A stretch of 64,000 nucleotides of DNA. It comes from Symploca sp. SIO1C2 (lineage in GTDB: Bacteria; Cyanobacteriota; Cyanobacteriia; Cyanobacteriales; Coleofasciculaceae). The translations under genes were made by a program, and so were the position numbers. Numbering within the stretch: the stretch's first letter is position 1; each line of letters starts with the position of its first letter. Below the pieces are notes generated by a model, which had not been told where the DNA came from, searched no databases, and saw only the letters and a list, made by a program, of their open reading frames with translations. Location of the stretch: NCBI GenBank assembly GCA_010672925.1, contig JAAHFP010000008.1, positions 42,330 to 106,329 of the forward strand, given 5' to 3'. Shown in pieces: positions 35,327 through 44,687 of this stretch.

Positions 35327-35425
35327 CAATTCCCAATTCTCAATTCCCAATTCCCAATTCCCAATTCCCAATTCCCAATTCCCAATTCCCAATTCCCAAT
35401 TCCCAATTCCCAATTCCCAATTTCC
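35327..35425. repeat. STRR array, TTCCCAA x14
   Basis: The longest TTCCCAA array of the window, ending 15 bp before the glycosyltransferase ATG. Confidence 0.95.
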
Positions 35426-35439
35426 AAAACCTCATTCAA

Positions 35440-36210
35440 ATGAGAAACGCTATAGACATCATTATCCCTGTTTACAACGAAGGTGAAAATATCATCAATG
35501 TGATTGAACCTCTGCGTTGTTTAGTCAAAACTCCCTTCCGGATTTTGATTTGTTATGACTACGACGAAGACAATACTTTGATCGCCTTAAAGGAGTACCA
35601 AAATGCTCCTTTAGTTGATATTCTGCTAGTTAAAAATCAGGGAGCTGGTGTTTTTGGAGCAGTCACCACAGGAATTGAGCACAGTAGCGCACCCGCAGTC
35701 ATTATTATGCCAGCTGACGATACTTTCAATGCTGGCATTATTGACCAAATGTTCCACAAGTTTCAAGAGGGGTGTCAAATCGTCGCAGCTAGCCGATTTA
35801 TACCAGGTGGTTGTATGGAAGGATGCCCTTGGTTAAAGGCTACCTTAGTGAGAACCGCTGCTTTTACCCTCTATTACATTGCTCGTTTACCAACTCGCGA
35901 TCCCACCAGTGGCTTTAGACTATTTTCTAGTAAAGTATTAGAGCAGATTGAGATTGAGTCTGCTGAAGGTTGGGCTTTTAGTTTAGAACTGTTGGTGAAA
36001 TGTCACCGACGGGGATGGCAGATTGGTGAAGTACCAGCTAAGTGGTTTGAAAGAACCAAAGGTCAAAGTCGTTTTCAGGTACTCAAATGGGTTCCTCTCT
36101 ATCTGCGTTGGTATTTTTATGCACTGGCTACCACTTTTTTACCTTCGCGACTTCTCAAATCCCGGAATTCTTTAAGAAGTCCGGGCTCTCAACCCACGAT
36201 CAATCGCTAA
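35440..36210 (+). CDS. family 2 glycosyltransferase
   Basis: A 256-aa GT-A enzyme: [16 protein letters not shown] at residues about 6-21, an acidic nucleotide-binding stretch [13 protein letters not shown] near 88, [15 protein letters not shown] near 150 and [12 protein letters not shown] followed by a basic C-terminus. It resembles dolichol/undecaprenyl-phosphate sugar transferases (DPM1/GtrB-like) but lacks the two C-terminal TM helices of GtrB, with only a weak hydrophobic stretch ([16 protein letters not shown]). It closes the glycan cluster and probably transfers the finished sugar to a lipid carrier or glycan. Confidence 0.92.
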   Translation: MRNAIDIIIPVYNEGENIINVIEPLRCLVKTPFRILICYDYDEDNTLIALKEYQNAPLVDILLVKNQGAGVFGAVTTGIEHSSAPAVIIMPADDTFNAGIIDQMFHKFQEGCQIVAASRFIPGGCMEGCPWLKATLVRTAAFTLYYIARLPTRDPTSGFRLFSSKVLEQIEIESAEGWAFSLELLVKCHRRGWQIGEVPAKWFERTKGQSRFQVLKWVPLYLRWYFYALATTFLPSRLLKSRNSLRSPGSQPTINR

Positions 36211-36266
36211 TTAGGACTACCAATGAATTATTGTCCGGGAGCTCAACTGACAACAAATATTCCTAA

Positions 36267-37439
36267 TCAACTACGTATAGCTTGAGCCGCTAAATAAAGC
36301 TTGCTCCACTCCCCCATTACCTGACTGGTCTTCAAATTTAAGTTTTTAGCGATCGCTTCTTTAGTTGCACCAGCCTTCAGTAGCTCAAAGATTTGTTGCT
36401 GCTGGGGGGTGAGATTGCGCACAAATTCTTGTAGTTGGCTTGGTGTTAGTCCTAGGGTATTTTCCTGCAAAGAAGTTTCCAACCAGTTGGCAACTAATTC
36501 TTGCTTGTCTTTAACCGCAAATACCCGAACCGCATGATAGCTGATTTTTTCCCGTAGTCGATACACTTCCTTAACTGGCTTATTTAAAGTACGGGCGATT
36601 GCTTCTTGAGTTTGTCCTTGCAGGTAAAGCTGGAGCCACTTCACAGCATCTTCTCCCAAGTTTTGGCTGAGGTAAGCTTCAAATTCTTGGCTGACAGACT
36701 GGCGCAGACTCCTTTGCTCTTCAACATTTTGCTGTTGTTGGTATTCAAACTGTGCCTGGTTATCCAACAAACTAATTTGCGCATCAGCATCATCTAAATT
36801 CAGTGAATCTGACAGTAAGTGTACTCTGCTTCCCTCTGGTACATGAGTCATACCAGAACGCTGAGAGCGACGCAGAAAGTTAACAAATCGATAAACTAGT
36901 AGGGGTTGATTACGAATTGGGCGTAGACAGTACTCTTCAATGTCTGTAAGTAATAAGCTGTCCCGGAGGCGAAGGTCTGGAGTACATTGAGCAATCCAGG
37001 TTATTTGCTTCTGGATGTAGCGATCACTATTTAATAATTCTTGTATCACTTCTTGCAAGACATCTGCCACAGCCCGGTGGCGATCACGACTGAGGGAAAT
37101 CCAAGTACGAATTTTATTACGTAATGCGACTAAACTAATTAACCGAGTCATTAAATTCCGATAAGCTTGCTCAGGTCCTACCCCCAAGTAGCGCTGGCGC
37201 AAGATCCTGTACTTATAGTCCATACCTTGCTTAGCAATGGCTAATTGGCTCGGTGTCATCTTATCAAAGCGTTCTAAGTTTTCTCCGAGTAACCAGCAGA
37301 TAATACTGTTTCTGGTAGCGGGACTTTGATTGGGGTAGTCACTTAATAAGCGGGATTTCCAATCTTTCTCCAGTAAGTCTGCCAACTTTTCCATGAAATT
37401 GCTTTCCTCGAACCCCTGTGTTACAGTTAGCGTCTGCAT
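36267..37439 (-). CDS. cyanobacterial double-HTH regulator-like protein
   Basis: A 390-aa soluble protein. The N-terminal two thirds are helical (FMEKLADLLEKDWKSRLLSD, QSPATRNSIICWLLGENLER). Two helix-turn-helix-like units follow: GQTQEAIARTLNKPVKEVYR near residue 285 and GATKEAIAKNLNLKTSQVM near 365, both of sigma-4/LuxR type. I recognise it as a protein conserved across cyanobacteria; similar proteins are, as far as I remember, sometimes annotated 'HetZ-related', which I cannot confirm. It probably binds DNA or RNA polymerase. The start MQTLTVTQGFEESNFM is the usual one. Confidence 0.75.
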   Translation of the reverse strand: MQTLTVTQGFEESNFMEKLADLLEKDWKSRLLSDYPNQSPATRNSIICWLLGENLERFDKMTPSQLAIAKQGMDYKYRILRQRYLGVGPEQAYRNLMTRLISLVALRNKIRTWISLSRDRHRAVADVLQEVIQELLNSDRYIQKQITWIAQCTPDLRLRDSLLLTDIEEYCLRPIRNQPLLVYRFVNFLRRSQRSGMTHVPEGSRVHLLSDSLNLDDADAQISLLDNQAQFEYQQQQNVEEQRSLRQSVSQEFEAYLSQNLGEDAVKWLQLYLQGQTQEAIARTLNKPVKEVYRLREKISYHAVRVFAVKDKQELVANWLETSLQENTLGLTPSQLQEFVRNLTPQQQQIFELLKAGATKEAIAKNLNLKTSQVMGEWSKLYLAAQAIRS

Positions 37440-37619
37440 GACAATCCTCTCTTACTGAAATTAATTTGAGCTGGTTTACCTAGTAGATAAGAGTGATTGC
37501 ACCCCCACGAGACTTCGCCGCAATAGTCCGAGTGGCACATTAAGAGAATATAGTCTTTCTCGTTTTGATGAGGTACACAGTTAACAGTTAACCTCAAAGT
37601 CCCCCGTGGAAACAAGAGC

Positions 37620-37664
37620 GTAGCATCCTCTGGCTTCCCCCTTTCAAAGGGGGACGGGAGGGGA
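37620..37664 (+). repeat. dispersed repeat C, copy 1
   Basis: GTAGCATCCTCTGGCTTCCC followed by CCTTTCAAAGGGGGACGGGAGGGG; recurs in the same orientation at 63560-63604. It lies in the 510-bp spacer 37440-37948, where nothing else is recognised besides more GGGGGATT units. Confidence 0.85.
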
Positions 37665-37948
37665 ATTCAAGGGGGATTGAGGGGGATAAATATGTACCTT
37701 AAGCTTGGTGAGAATTGCTATATTTATTACTTCAATCTTTCATCCTTTTTGAAAGTGTCTGAGAGCTGAATCTAGTTTGGATATGTCTGAGATCACAATT
37801 TTTGGGACATTTGATCACTCCTAGTCAATCTTAAGTTTCTTCAGTTAGTCACGGTACTACTATATAGTTATCAGCAAAATCGCTAAAAATTATGCAATCT
37901 GTAGCCAATTAGATTAATGTTTCTTCTCATTATCTCCATTGGGCTCCC

Positions 37949-38827
37949 TTAAAAAGGTCTAATGGAGAGGGATTCTACCATTATGGCTCCTTGAGGTGGT
38001 GAAAAGTTGAAGGTATCCGCATTAATCAAGGGATTGGCAATTCGTTGCACAATTTGTTCCGTGAACACAAAATTGCTTTCTTCATCTTTGAGAGCAAACT
38101 GCAACTGATTCAATATCGCGGTTTCCGGGTCAACGAATGCCTTAAAGAGTAATTCTTCTTCTGGCACTGTATATTCGTAGATATAGTACTCTTTATCCTG
38201 AACAATCTGCTTCCCACCATTGAGGTTAGGATCATTAGACTGAAAATCATTAGATTTTAAAGTAACTTCAATTAGATCGACAATATTTTCATGGGTAATT
38301 TCTGCCTCTGGGAAGGATTCTCTAATAGATGCAGAAAACTCTAAAAATATTAAAGAGGAAAAACCAGTTAAAAACATTTCTGAAAAGTCTGCAGAGTTAG
38401 TTACAGCATATTGCTGTAAATCAGGACGATAAATCCAAATCTGGCTACCATCGGCTACAACGGTATAATTGACAGGAGTAGAAGACTCAAAGGATGGCAA
38501 AAAGGTTATCTCGGAACGAAATTTATCAGGAGCTTGGGTAAAAGTCTCAATCTCCACCAAATATTTCAAACTCAAGCCAGGAGCAGTCATACTTATTTCC
38601 ATTTCTGACTGAGTTTGATAGCTTTCACTCCGGAGAAAGTTGGTAACAGTGTTTGCTAAGAGACTTAAATCAAGCTTCTCCTCTAATTGACTACCAGTTT
38701 CCTGCTTTAGAGGATAGCTAGTTTGTGCTTGCTCGATCTGGGGTAATTGGGCATAAACTGTAGAACATACTCCACTGATGGTAGCCGTTACTCCAAAAAT
38801 GGTAACTACTGTTTGAAGGAAGTTCAT
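37949..38827 (-). CDS. LolA-like/DUF2092 exported protein
   Basis: From ATG38827 the protein has 292 aa and begins with a good signal peptide (MNFLQTVVTIFGVTATISGV then CSTVYAQ). The mature part alternates beta strands like the LolA/LppX half-barrel: KLDLSLLANTVTNFLRSESY, KYLVEIETFTQAPDKFRSEI, YTVVADGSQIWIYRPDLQQY and ATILNQLQFALKDEE. This is the DUF2092 pattern of periplasmic outer-membrane lipoprotein carrier-like proteins. Upstream in-frame ATGs back to 38929 would add a non-conserved extension of low-complexity type and are not preferred. Confidence 0.82.
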   Translation of the reverse strand: MNFLQTVVTIFGVTATISGVCSTVYAQLPQIEQAQTSYPLKQETGSQLEEKLDLSLLANTVTNFLRSESYQTQSEMEISMTAPGLSLKYLVEIETFTQAPDKFRSEITFLPSFESSTPVNYTVVADGSQIWIYRPDLQQYAVTNSADFSEMFLTGFSSLIFLEFSASIRESFPEAEITHENIVDLIEVTLKSNDFQSNDPNLNGGKQIVQDKEYYIYEYTVPEEELLFKAFVDPETAILNQLQFALKDEESNFVFTEQIVQRIANPLINADTFNFSPPQGAIMVESLSIRPF

Positions 38828-39072
38828 GTTTGATTGCAATAGCAGGGTATTCATCATTTTACCTGCTTGACCCGCCAACGAGAGCGATCGCATGTTTGAA
38901 GGGGGGGGGCGAAACGCACTCGGGAGCAAGGCGTTAATTCCAAGGTTATCGGTAATAACTATAGCATTTGAAAAAGAGTCGTAAATTTAGATTGTAGTTT
39001 TTTTATTAAAAAAATAACTTTTTTATTCTTCCTTTTGACTCATAACTACTATTACCAGCTATTCAATCTTAA

Positions 39073-39351
39073 TTATTTATTCCGAACTCTTGAATTTGCT
39101 AACATACTATAGGCAGTTTCCAGTGCTGATCTGTGTTTAATTCCCTTAGAACTATCCGCAATTTTGTAGTAGAAGGAGTGGGAGGCTCCAGCACGATCAA
39201 AAACCCCTAATCTATGAAGCATAGGAACTAATCGTTTAATGCTGTGGGTATTAACTCCTGTTACTTGTGCAATTTCCTCTACAGCTAGCCACTTGGAAGA
39301 GTCCTTAACACCAGCGTAAACCTGGATTAAATGGGGAAATTGGGACTGCAT
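39073..39351 (-). CDS. small winged-helix/HTH-like protein
   Basis: A 92-aa protein with a clear GAGGTG ribosome binding site six bases before ATG39351. The middle reads WLAVEEIAQVTGVNTHSIKR then LVPMLHRLGVFDRAG, a helix-turn-helix with a following wing, like small MarR/IclR-like N-terminal domains. The end (HRSALETAYSMLANSR) is helical. It is probably a DNA-binding protein. It is the next minus-strand gene after the NB-ARC gene (138 bp apart), but a shared transcript is not shown. Confidence 0.72.
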   Translation of the reverse strand: MQSQFPHLIQVYAGVKDSSKWLAVEEIAQVTGVNTHSIKRLVPMLHRLGVFDRAGASHSFYYKIADSSKGIKHRSALETAYSMLANSRVRNK

Positions 39352-39488
39352 TTTTTCACCTCTTTCATCAAACTTTATTAAATTTCGAGGAAGAGTCTAA
39401 CAAGTAGTTGTGAAAAAAATGTGAAATTGTTATTGGTCATTGGTCATTAGTCAGAGCTCACCAAGGACAAAAGACAAACCATTCTCGA

Positions 39489-41702
39489 TTACGAGATCAA
39501 AAATAGCACAATTAAAATGATCGCGATCGCAAACATCAAACTACCTAGGATTATGTCCCCTGGACTATACTGGGGCTTGGTTATGTTGCTTTTCGGGAGC
39601 TGCTTCACTAACGTAGATTCTACTTTATCTCCCTTATCCTCCTTGTCTTTCTTGTCTCTGAGTCCCCGTGTCTCCGCGTCCCCATGTCCTCGCGTCTCCG
39701 CGTCCCTGCATCCCCGTGTCTCCATCTCCTCTATATGAATATCTTCCGGGATTACATCTTTCATTGGCTCTAACCATTCTGCTACCAGTTGAGCTTCTGA
39801 TAACTCTGGATTAAGTTTACTGAGGGCTTCTTGCCACAGATCAACAGCTTTTTGTTTGTTGCCCTGTTGTGCATAGAGAATACCTGTATTTACTAAGGTT
39901 TGGCCTTCCTTGTTTCTATCTCCTAGTTTTCTAAAGTTGTTGAGGCTCTGTTCATAACCATCCCTAGCTTTAAGCCAATCTCCCTGTTGGGAGTAGATAT
40001 TAGCTAGATTGCCCCAAGTCATCCCTGCTGCATGGGAGTCTCCTAACTTTTGGAAAATGCTCAGACTCTGTCTGTAGCGATCAATCGTATGCCCCCAGTC
40101 TCCTTGCCTAAAGTAAACTTTACCCAGGTTAGTTAAGGTGTAAGCTTCTTCTTGGGCATTGCCTAACTCACGGGTTGCTTCCAAAGACCACAATTGAGTT
40201 CGTTCCCAATCAGCCCAGTAGGCACGGTTATCAAAAAAGTTAACTAAGTTTTTGGCAAAGGGAACTACTATATCCCACGCCTGAGCTTGGTAAGCCCATT
40301 CGAGAGAGGCTAACAAGTTGCTACGCTCAATTTCAAACCAGTGTAAGGCTCCTGCTAGTAAGTTTTGCTCAATTGCTTCTAGAGATTGTTCTTTGCTTTC
40401 GACTAAGGCATGAGTTAACTGTTGGCGAGTTTGGTGGTTCAAAGCTTTGGTCAATTTCTGTGAATTTTCCAGATACCACCGTGCTACCCTCAGACGACCC
40501 GCTTGCCGCTCTGACCCTAGCTCCTCCTGAGCCAATTGCCCTCTGGCAAAGGAGCGCACCATATCGTGAAAACAGTAGCGCTCCTGCTGAGATTCTGTTT
40601 GACAAGCAGGCTCCAATAGTTGTCTCTCAACTAAATACTCCACAGACTCCTTGGCAACAGTTAGTTCAACATCTAACAAAGCAGCAGCTATGGGGAGGGA
40701 AAAATTTAGTCCATTTAATAATCCTAGTAAACGAAACAGACGAGCAGCTGTGGCATCCAACTCCTGATAATTGAGGGTAAGACTAGCTCGTACAGCTAAA
40801 TCTCTCAAGTAGAGTTGTGTGAGTCTTTGTCGCTCATCAGCTAGTTGGTGTGTATATGCTACTATTTTCCCGTTGGGTTGATTCCGCAGAATACCACTAG
40901 TGATGCGGATGGCTAGGGGCAGTCTGTGACAAAGATTGATTAAGTTGTTGCTGGCTTCGAGTTCAGTTTCAGAAGGTTCTAATCCTACCAGACTTCGTAG
41001 CATAGCCAAAGCATCCGCTTCCGCCATTACTTCTAAATCAACTACAGTAGCTTCGGCAAAATTAGTAAACTGTTTGCGCGTTGTGGCTAAGACTCCACAG
41101 TTAGGACTATCCGGCAGTAAAGGACTTATCTGAGCTTCGTCGCGGGCGTTGTCCAATAGTATCAATGCTCGTTTATTTGAGAGCAAGGAACGGTAGAGTT
41201 GAGTTCTCTCTTTGAGAGTTTCAGGCATCAAACCGTCTTCGATACCCAAAGCTCGTAAAAAGCTGGCTAATATTGCCAATGGCTCTTGACTCTGACTCTC
41301 TGTTCCCCCCAGATTGATGTATAGTTGAGCATCTGGGAAATCTGAGTCCAATTTATGGGCAGCGTGGATTGCAAGAGTTGATTTGCCTACCCCTGCTATG
41401 CCAGTTACGATGCAGAGTTTATTGAAGGAGGAAATAGGGAATGAGGAATGGGGAGTAGCTTGTTGGGAGCTGTTGAGAGTTGCTTCTTCCTTGGGCATTG
41501 CCTGTTGGAGACAAGCTTTCACCTGCTCTAATTCTACTTGCCGACCTGTGAAGTGGGGAATATCAGGAGGAAGCTGATGCATTGATTCCGGTTGAAGCAA
41601 GCCACTTTTCAGCAACTGTATGACCCCTTTTTTGTCACCAGCTACCACACCTTCTAATAAATCCTGAAAAATTAGCTTGTACTGTAGTTTATCTTCAGCC
41701 AT
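39489..41702 (-). CDS. NB-ARC STAND ATPase with TPR repeats and C-terminal membrane anchor
   Basis: From ATG41702 the protein has 737 aa (the first 33 codons of the longer frame look repeat-derived: GIGNREW). Order: helical N-terminus with FTGRQVELEQVKACL; NB-ARC ATPase with Walker A GIAGVGKST and Walker B RALILLDNARDE, plus GVLATTRKQF and the LCHRLPLAIRITSG (GLPL-like) motif; winged helix; TPR repeats (YTLTNLGKVYFRQGDWGHTI, GMTWGNLANIYSQQGDWLKA, GQTLVNTGILYAQQGNKQKA); a charged repeat tail; and a TM helix ILGSLMFAIAIILIVLFLI. STAND ATPases oligomerise on a signal sensed by the repeats. It follows the GTPase gene closely, suggesting one transcript. Confidence 0.9.
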   Translation of the reverse strand: MAEDKLQYKLIFQDLLEGVVAGDKKGVIQLLKSGLLQPESMHQLPPDIPHFTGRQVELEQVKACLQQAMPKEEATLNSSQQATPHSSFPISSFNKLCIVTGIAGVGKSTLAIHAAHKLDSDFPDAQLYINLGGTESQSQEPLAILASFLRALGIEDGLMPETLKERTQLYRSLLSNKRALILLDNARDEAQISPLLPDSPNCGVLATTRKQFTNFAEATVVDLEVMAEADALAMLRSLVGLEPSETELEASNNLINLCHRLPLAIRITSGILRNQPNGKIVAYTHQLADERQRLTQLYLRDLAVRASLTLNYQELDATAARLFRLLGLLNGLNFSLPIAAALLDVELTVAKESVEYLVERQLLEPACQTESQQERYCFHDMVRSFARGQLAQEELGSERQAGRLRVARWYLENSQKLTKALNHQTRQQLTHALVESKEQSLEAIEQNLLAGALHWFEIERSNLLASLEWAYQAQAWDIVVPFAKNLVNFFDNRAYWADWERTQLWSLEATRELGNAQEEAYTLTNLGKVYFRQGDWGHTIDRYRQSLSIFQKLGDSHAAGMTWGNLANIYSQQGDWLKARDGYEQSLNNFRKLGDRNKEGQTLVNTGILYAQQGNKQKAVDLWQEALSKLNPELSEAQLVAEWLEPMKDVIPEDIHIEEMETRGCRDAETRGHGDAETRGLRDKKDKEDKGDKVESTLVKQLPKSNITKPQYSPGDIILGSLMFAIAIILIVLFLIS
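39655..39720. repeat. STRR array inside the NB-ARC gene (CCGTGTCTC/CCGCGTC units)
   Basis: Degenerate units of CCCCGTGTCTCCGCGT type code, in reverse, for the DAETRGHGDAETRGLRD tail between the TPRs and the TM anchor. Confidence 0.8.
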
Positions 41703-41822
41703 CAATTGCTCCGTTAGCTTCTCTTTCTCCTTCAGAACCCATTCCCTATTCCCTATTCCCTTTGCAAAGCGAGGCAAAAAACCAAGAACTTTTGACCTCA
41801 TCGAAATGAGAAACCCTATATT

Positions 41823-42359
41823 TCAGGCATTACCAGGAATCAACAGTTCCATTGAAGTCATTAGAGTATTTAGTACAGAAGACCTCAGATTAGGATTAAC
41901 TGTCACAATAGGAGGACAATTCTTATCCGTTACATAACCTAGCTGGAGCGTTATTTCTTCTGCAGACAAGGCTCCTGAACAATCCATATGAGTCAAACCA
42001 ATAATCATCGGTATTTCGACTCTCTTTTCCATAAATGAGAGGATTGAGCGGGCATAGGGTAAATCATCAGGTCTATGGGCTGCTACCAGCAAGATATAAG
42101 CCTGAGCATCTTGAATTAAGATATCCCACATAAAATCAAAGCGAGATTGACCTGGTGTGCCGTAGATTTGTAGATCCAGATCAGGACCAAATTTGACCTT
42201 GCCAAAATCGAAAGCAACAGTAGTTTCTTGCTTTCCTATAGATGTGTCATCGGTGACAGTGCGTTCTATTTGTACAACTTCAATTTCACTGGCAGTTCGC
42301 ACAAAGGTAGACTTTCCAGCTCCCACAGGCCCTGTTACTACTAAACGCATATTTTTCAT
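41823..42359 (-). CDS. Ras-like small GTPase B (MglA/Rup-like)
   Basis: A 178-aa small GTPase. G1 is LVVTGPVGAGKSTFVRT near residue 6, the switch/G3 region DLQIYGTPGQSRFDFMWD replaces the usual DxxGQ, and G4 is LTHMD. Conserved ILLVAAHRPDDLPYAR lies after G3. This is the prokaryotic Ras-family group that is normally paired with a roadblock (LC7) protein acting as GAP or adaptor. It lies 218 bp behind roadblock B and just ahead of the NB-ARC gene (stop at 41823, NB-ARC frame open from 41801), so co-transcription is likely. Confidence 0.88.
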   Translation of the reverse strand: MKNMRLVVTGPVGAGKSTFVRTASEIEVVQIERTVTDDTSIGKQETTVAFDFGKVKFGPDLDLQIYGTPGQSRFDFMWDILIQDAQAYILLVAAHRPDDLPYARSILSFMEKRVEIPMIIGLTHMDCSGALSAEEITLQLGYVTDKNCPPIVTVNPNLRSSVLNTLMTSMELLIPGNA

Positions 42360-42577
42360 TATATTTTGTGCTCCGCAAAAATGATTTTTTGCTGGTTTTT
42401 GTTCTAAGCGTTAGTGTAGATGTTTAAACTAGATGGCGAAATAGAGGATTTCCATACTATAGTGCAGTTTGACAAAAATAACCCGTCAGTTAAAAAAGGT
42501 AAAAAGCTTACTAAACAATCTTTCTTTCCTTCTGCCTTCTGCCTCGGAGCCTCTTGCCTTCAAAGCACTAGATTGGA

Positions 42578-42949
42578 TTAAGCCAAAGCAGGCTTAAGTT
42601 CAGTAAGAGTACGCTTAATTTCTAACATCAGCACTCCTTGTTTTGCCGCCTTGCCAGCTAGTACAAGAAAAACCGCATCTTCACCACAACTAGTCAAAAT
42701 ACTAAAGCCTTCGTTGCCCTCAACATAGATGCGATCAATTGCACCTCTAACTAGTTCTTTCCCGATACGCTCCCCTAGAGAGAGCATAGCAGCAGACATT
42801 GCTGATACCCTTTCATCATCCATACCACCGGGTAAGCTCGAAGCCAGGGGTAAACCATCAGGAGTTACCATTGCTGCTCCCTGAACATCACTAGTACTGG
42901 TGACGAAGTTTTGTAGTATTTGTCCCAGCTTTTCAGAATTGATTGCCAT
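42578..42949 (-). CDS. roadblock/LC7 domain protein B (MglB-like)
   Basis: A 123-aa protein: MAINSEKLGQILQNFVTSTS, GAAMVTPDGLPLASSLPGGM, SLGERIGKELVRG and FSILTSCGEDAVFLVLAGK. This is the longin-like roadblock fold that binds small GTPases and stimulates GTP hydrolysis. It is almost identical in protein to roadblock A at 44237 (differences include TSTSDVQ/STTGDVQ and GAIDR/GSIDR). It lies between the two GTPase genes. Confidence 0.93.
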   Translation of the reverse strand: MAINSEKLGQILQNFVTSTSDVQGAAMVTPDGLPLASSLPGGMDDERVSAMSAAMLSLGERIGKELVRGAIDRIYVEGNEGFSILTSCGEDAVFLVLAGKAAKQGVLMLEIKRTLTELKPALA

Positions 42950-43024
42950 AATAAAAAAATCCTTTGTTGTTTAGATAGTTGACAAACTGCTAAGAGTAGT
43001 TTGTTCCTGGCAGATACATCCTGG

Positions 43025-43699
43025 TTAGAAATCTCGTGACAAAGACCTGGTGGATAATTGATAAAAATTGTTTCTCTGGGTCTGAGCTGGTGGACTGACT
43101 ACTTTCTTAGTTGCCAGTTGCTCAAAATTAGATTGAGAAAGCATCAGAGCCATTGAAGCCATAATAGCTTCGAGTACTGAATGTTTATCCCGAGGATTCA
43201 CTGTCACAAATAGGGGTTGTTGTAACCTATTCATATAACCCAAACTTAACAGAATCTCTTCTGGAGACTTTGCTTCTGGCTCATCCATATGGGTTATACC
43301 AATGACCATCGGGATATTGACTCGTTGATTCATAAACGTAATAATCTGACGAGCTTGGCGGAAATCATTAGGTCTATGAGCTGCTACTAACACGATATAA
43401 GTGTGAGCTTTCTGGATCAAAAAATCCCACATGAAGCTGAAGCGAGATTGACCTGGAGTACCGTAAATCTGTACATCCATAGCAAAACCAAATGAAATCC
43501 GACCATAGTCAAAAGCAACAGTAGTTTTTTTCTTAAACTGGGCTGTTTGATCAGTAGCATTGCGTTCTGTACTGATAGCTTCAATTTGACTAACAGTCTG
43601 CACAAAAGTAGACTTCCCAGCCCCTGGAGTGCCAGCCACGACTAGACGCATGGTTTTCATTTGATTCTGCTCCGAAAGATTATCTAAAAATTCATCCAA
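43025..43699 (-). CDS. Ras-like small GTPase A (MglA/Rup-like)
   Basis: A 224-aa relative of GTPase B: G1 VVAGTPGAGKSTFVQTV, G3 region YGTPGQSRFSFMWDFLIQ, LVAAHRPNDFRQAR and G4 ITHMDEPE. It has a short N-terminal extension (MDEFLDNLSEQNQMK) and a longer C-terminal tail ending QLSTRSLSRDF, which may be a localisation or partner-binding extension. It is followed 75 bp later by roadblock B. The two GTPases are clearly related but far less alike than the two roadblocks. Confidence 0.88.
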   Translation of the reverse strand: MDEFLDNLSEQNQMKTMRLVVAGTPGAGKSTFVQTVSQIEAISTERNATDQTAQFKKKTTVAFDYGRISFGFAMDVQIYGTPGQSRFSFMWDFLIQKAHTYIVLVAAHRPNDFRQARQIITFMNQRVNIPMVIGITHMDEPEAKSPEEILLSLGYMNRLQQPLFVTVNPRDKHSVLEAIMASMALMLSQSNFEQLATKKVVSPPAQTQRNNFYQLSTRSLSRDF

Positions 43700-43724
43700 C
43701 CCGATTAACTCAGTAGCCAGTGAA

Positions 43725-43756
43725 TTTTACATGGGGATTTTAACTCCCATGTAAAA
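43725..43756. promoter_or_regulatory. perfect 11-bp inverted repeat upstream of GTPase A
   Basis: TTTTACATGGG/CCCATGTAAAA with a 10-nt loop, 26 bp upstream of the GTPase A start codon on the minus strand. No T-tract follows it, so an operator or an mRNA leader structure is more likely than a terminator. Confidence 0.5.
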
Positions 43757-44236
43757 CATCGCATCTATACTGATGAAAGACCCTCTTTACTAATGCTGAT
43801 GACCGAAGATTGAAGAATTGGAGATTGAAAATTTAAGATTGAATATGGCTTTTCTCATTGGCATGAGGTACAATAAGCTTTATGAAAGTTACTGTTAAGA
43901 CACAGAAAATGTCTTTTAGACAAGTATCAATCTATAATATACAATCACTCAATTTACCATTCCCTGGCCTAGTCGCATTGATGGTAGTTCCTGAATCAAA
44001 CTTGAGCCATCAAACCTGGCAGGAGGCATAGTAGTTCTAAGCCAAGCTCACCCTAAATTTACTCTGATGGCCAGATAGTTGCCAATTAATAGCCCCTTGA
44101 TCAACCTACAATAATTTTAATGAAAATACAACCCAATTCTCTTATCAGGTGATCAAGGCTCATCAAACTTGTTCAAGGAACCAGTGTTGATTATGATTAA
44201 GCTACAAGACATTTATTTTGGCGACAATTGGCTAAG

Positions 44237-44608
44237 CTAGGCTAAGGCAGGCTTGAGTTCGGTAAGAGTACGCTTAATTTCTAACATCAATACTCCTTGC
44301 TTTGCTGCTTTACCAGCTAGTACCAGAAAAACTGCATCCTCACCACAACTAGTCAAAATGCTAAAGCCTTCATTCCCTTCAACATAGATGCGATCGATTG
44401 AACCTCTAACCAGTTCTTTCCCGATACGCTCTCCTAAAGAAAGCATAGCAGCAGACATGGCGGATACCCTTTCGTCATCCATACCACCAGGCAAGCTGGA
44501 AGCTAAGGGTAAACCATCAGGGGTTACCATTGCTGCTCCCTGAACATCACCAGTAGTAGAAACAAAGTTTTGTAGTATTTGTCCAAGTTTTTCAGAATTA
44601 ATTGCCAT
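44237..44608 (-). CDS. roadblock/LC7 domain protein A (MglB-like)
   Basis: A 123-aa twin of the protein at 42578-42949, with the same PDGLPLASSLPGGMDDERVS and EGNEGFSILTSCGEDAVFLV. It comes directly after the globin gene (80 bp). The 537 bp down to the GTPase A start contain only the inverted repeat at 43725 and AT-rich DNA with no gene. Confidence 0.93.
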   Translation of the reverse strand: MAINSEKLGQILQNFVSTTGDVQGAAMVTPDGLPLASSLPGGMDDERVSAMSAAMLSLGERIGKELVRGSIDRIYVEGNEGFSILTSCGEDAVFLVLAGKAAKQGVLMLEIKRTLTELKPALA

Positions 44609-44687
44609 TGTTGTGTTCCTGCTTATTCCTACTTCAATATCAGTTAGTGGGGTCTAGTTGCATACTTTGAAGTTAGTCAACTGAGCC

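Noticed and set aside
35327..35425. Regular repeats suggesting a CRISPR array
   Set aside because: The units are 7 bp, contiguous and have no unique spacers. No cas genes are present. The same holds for the other STRR arrays and the 105-bp coding repeat at 52.1-52.8 kb.
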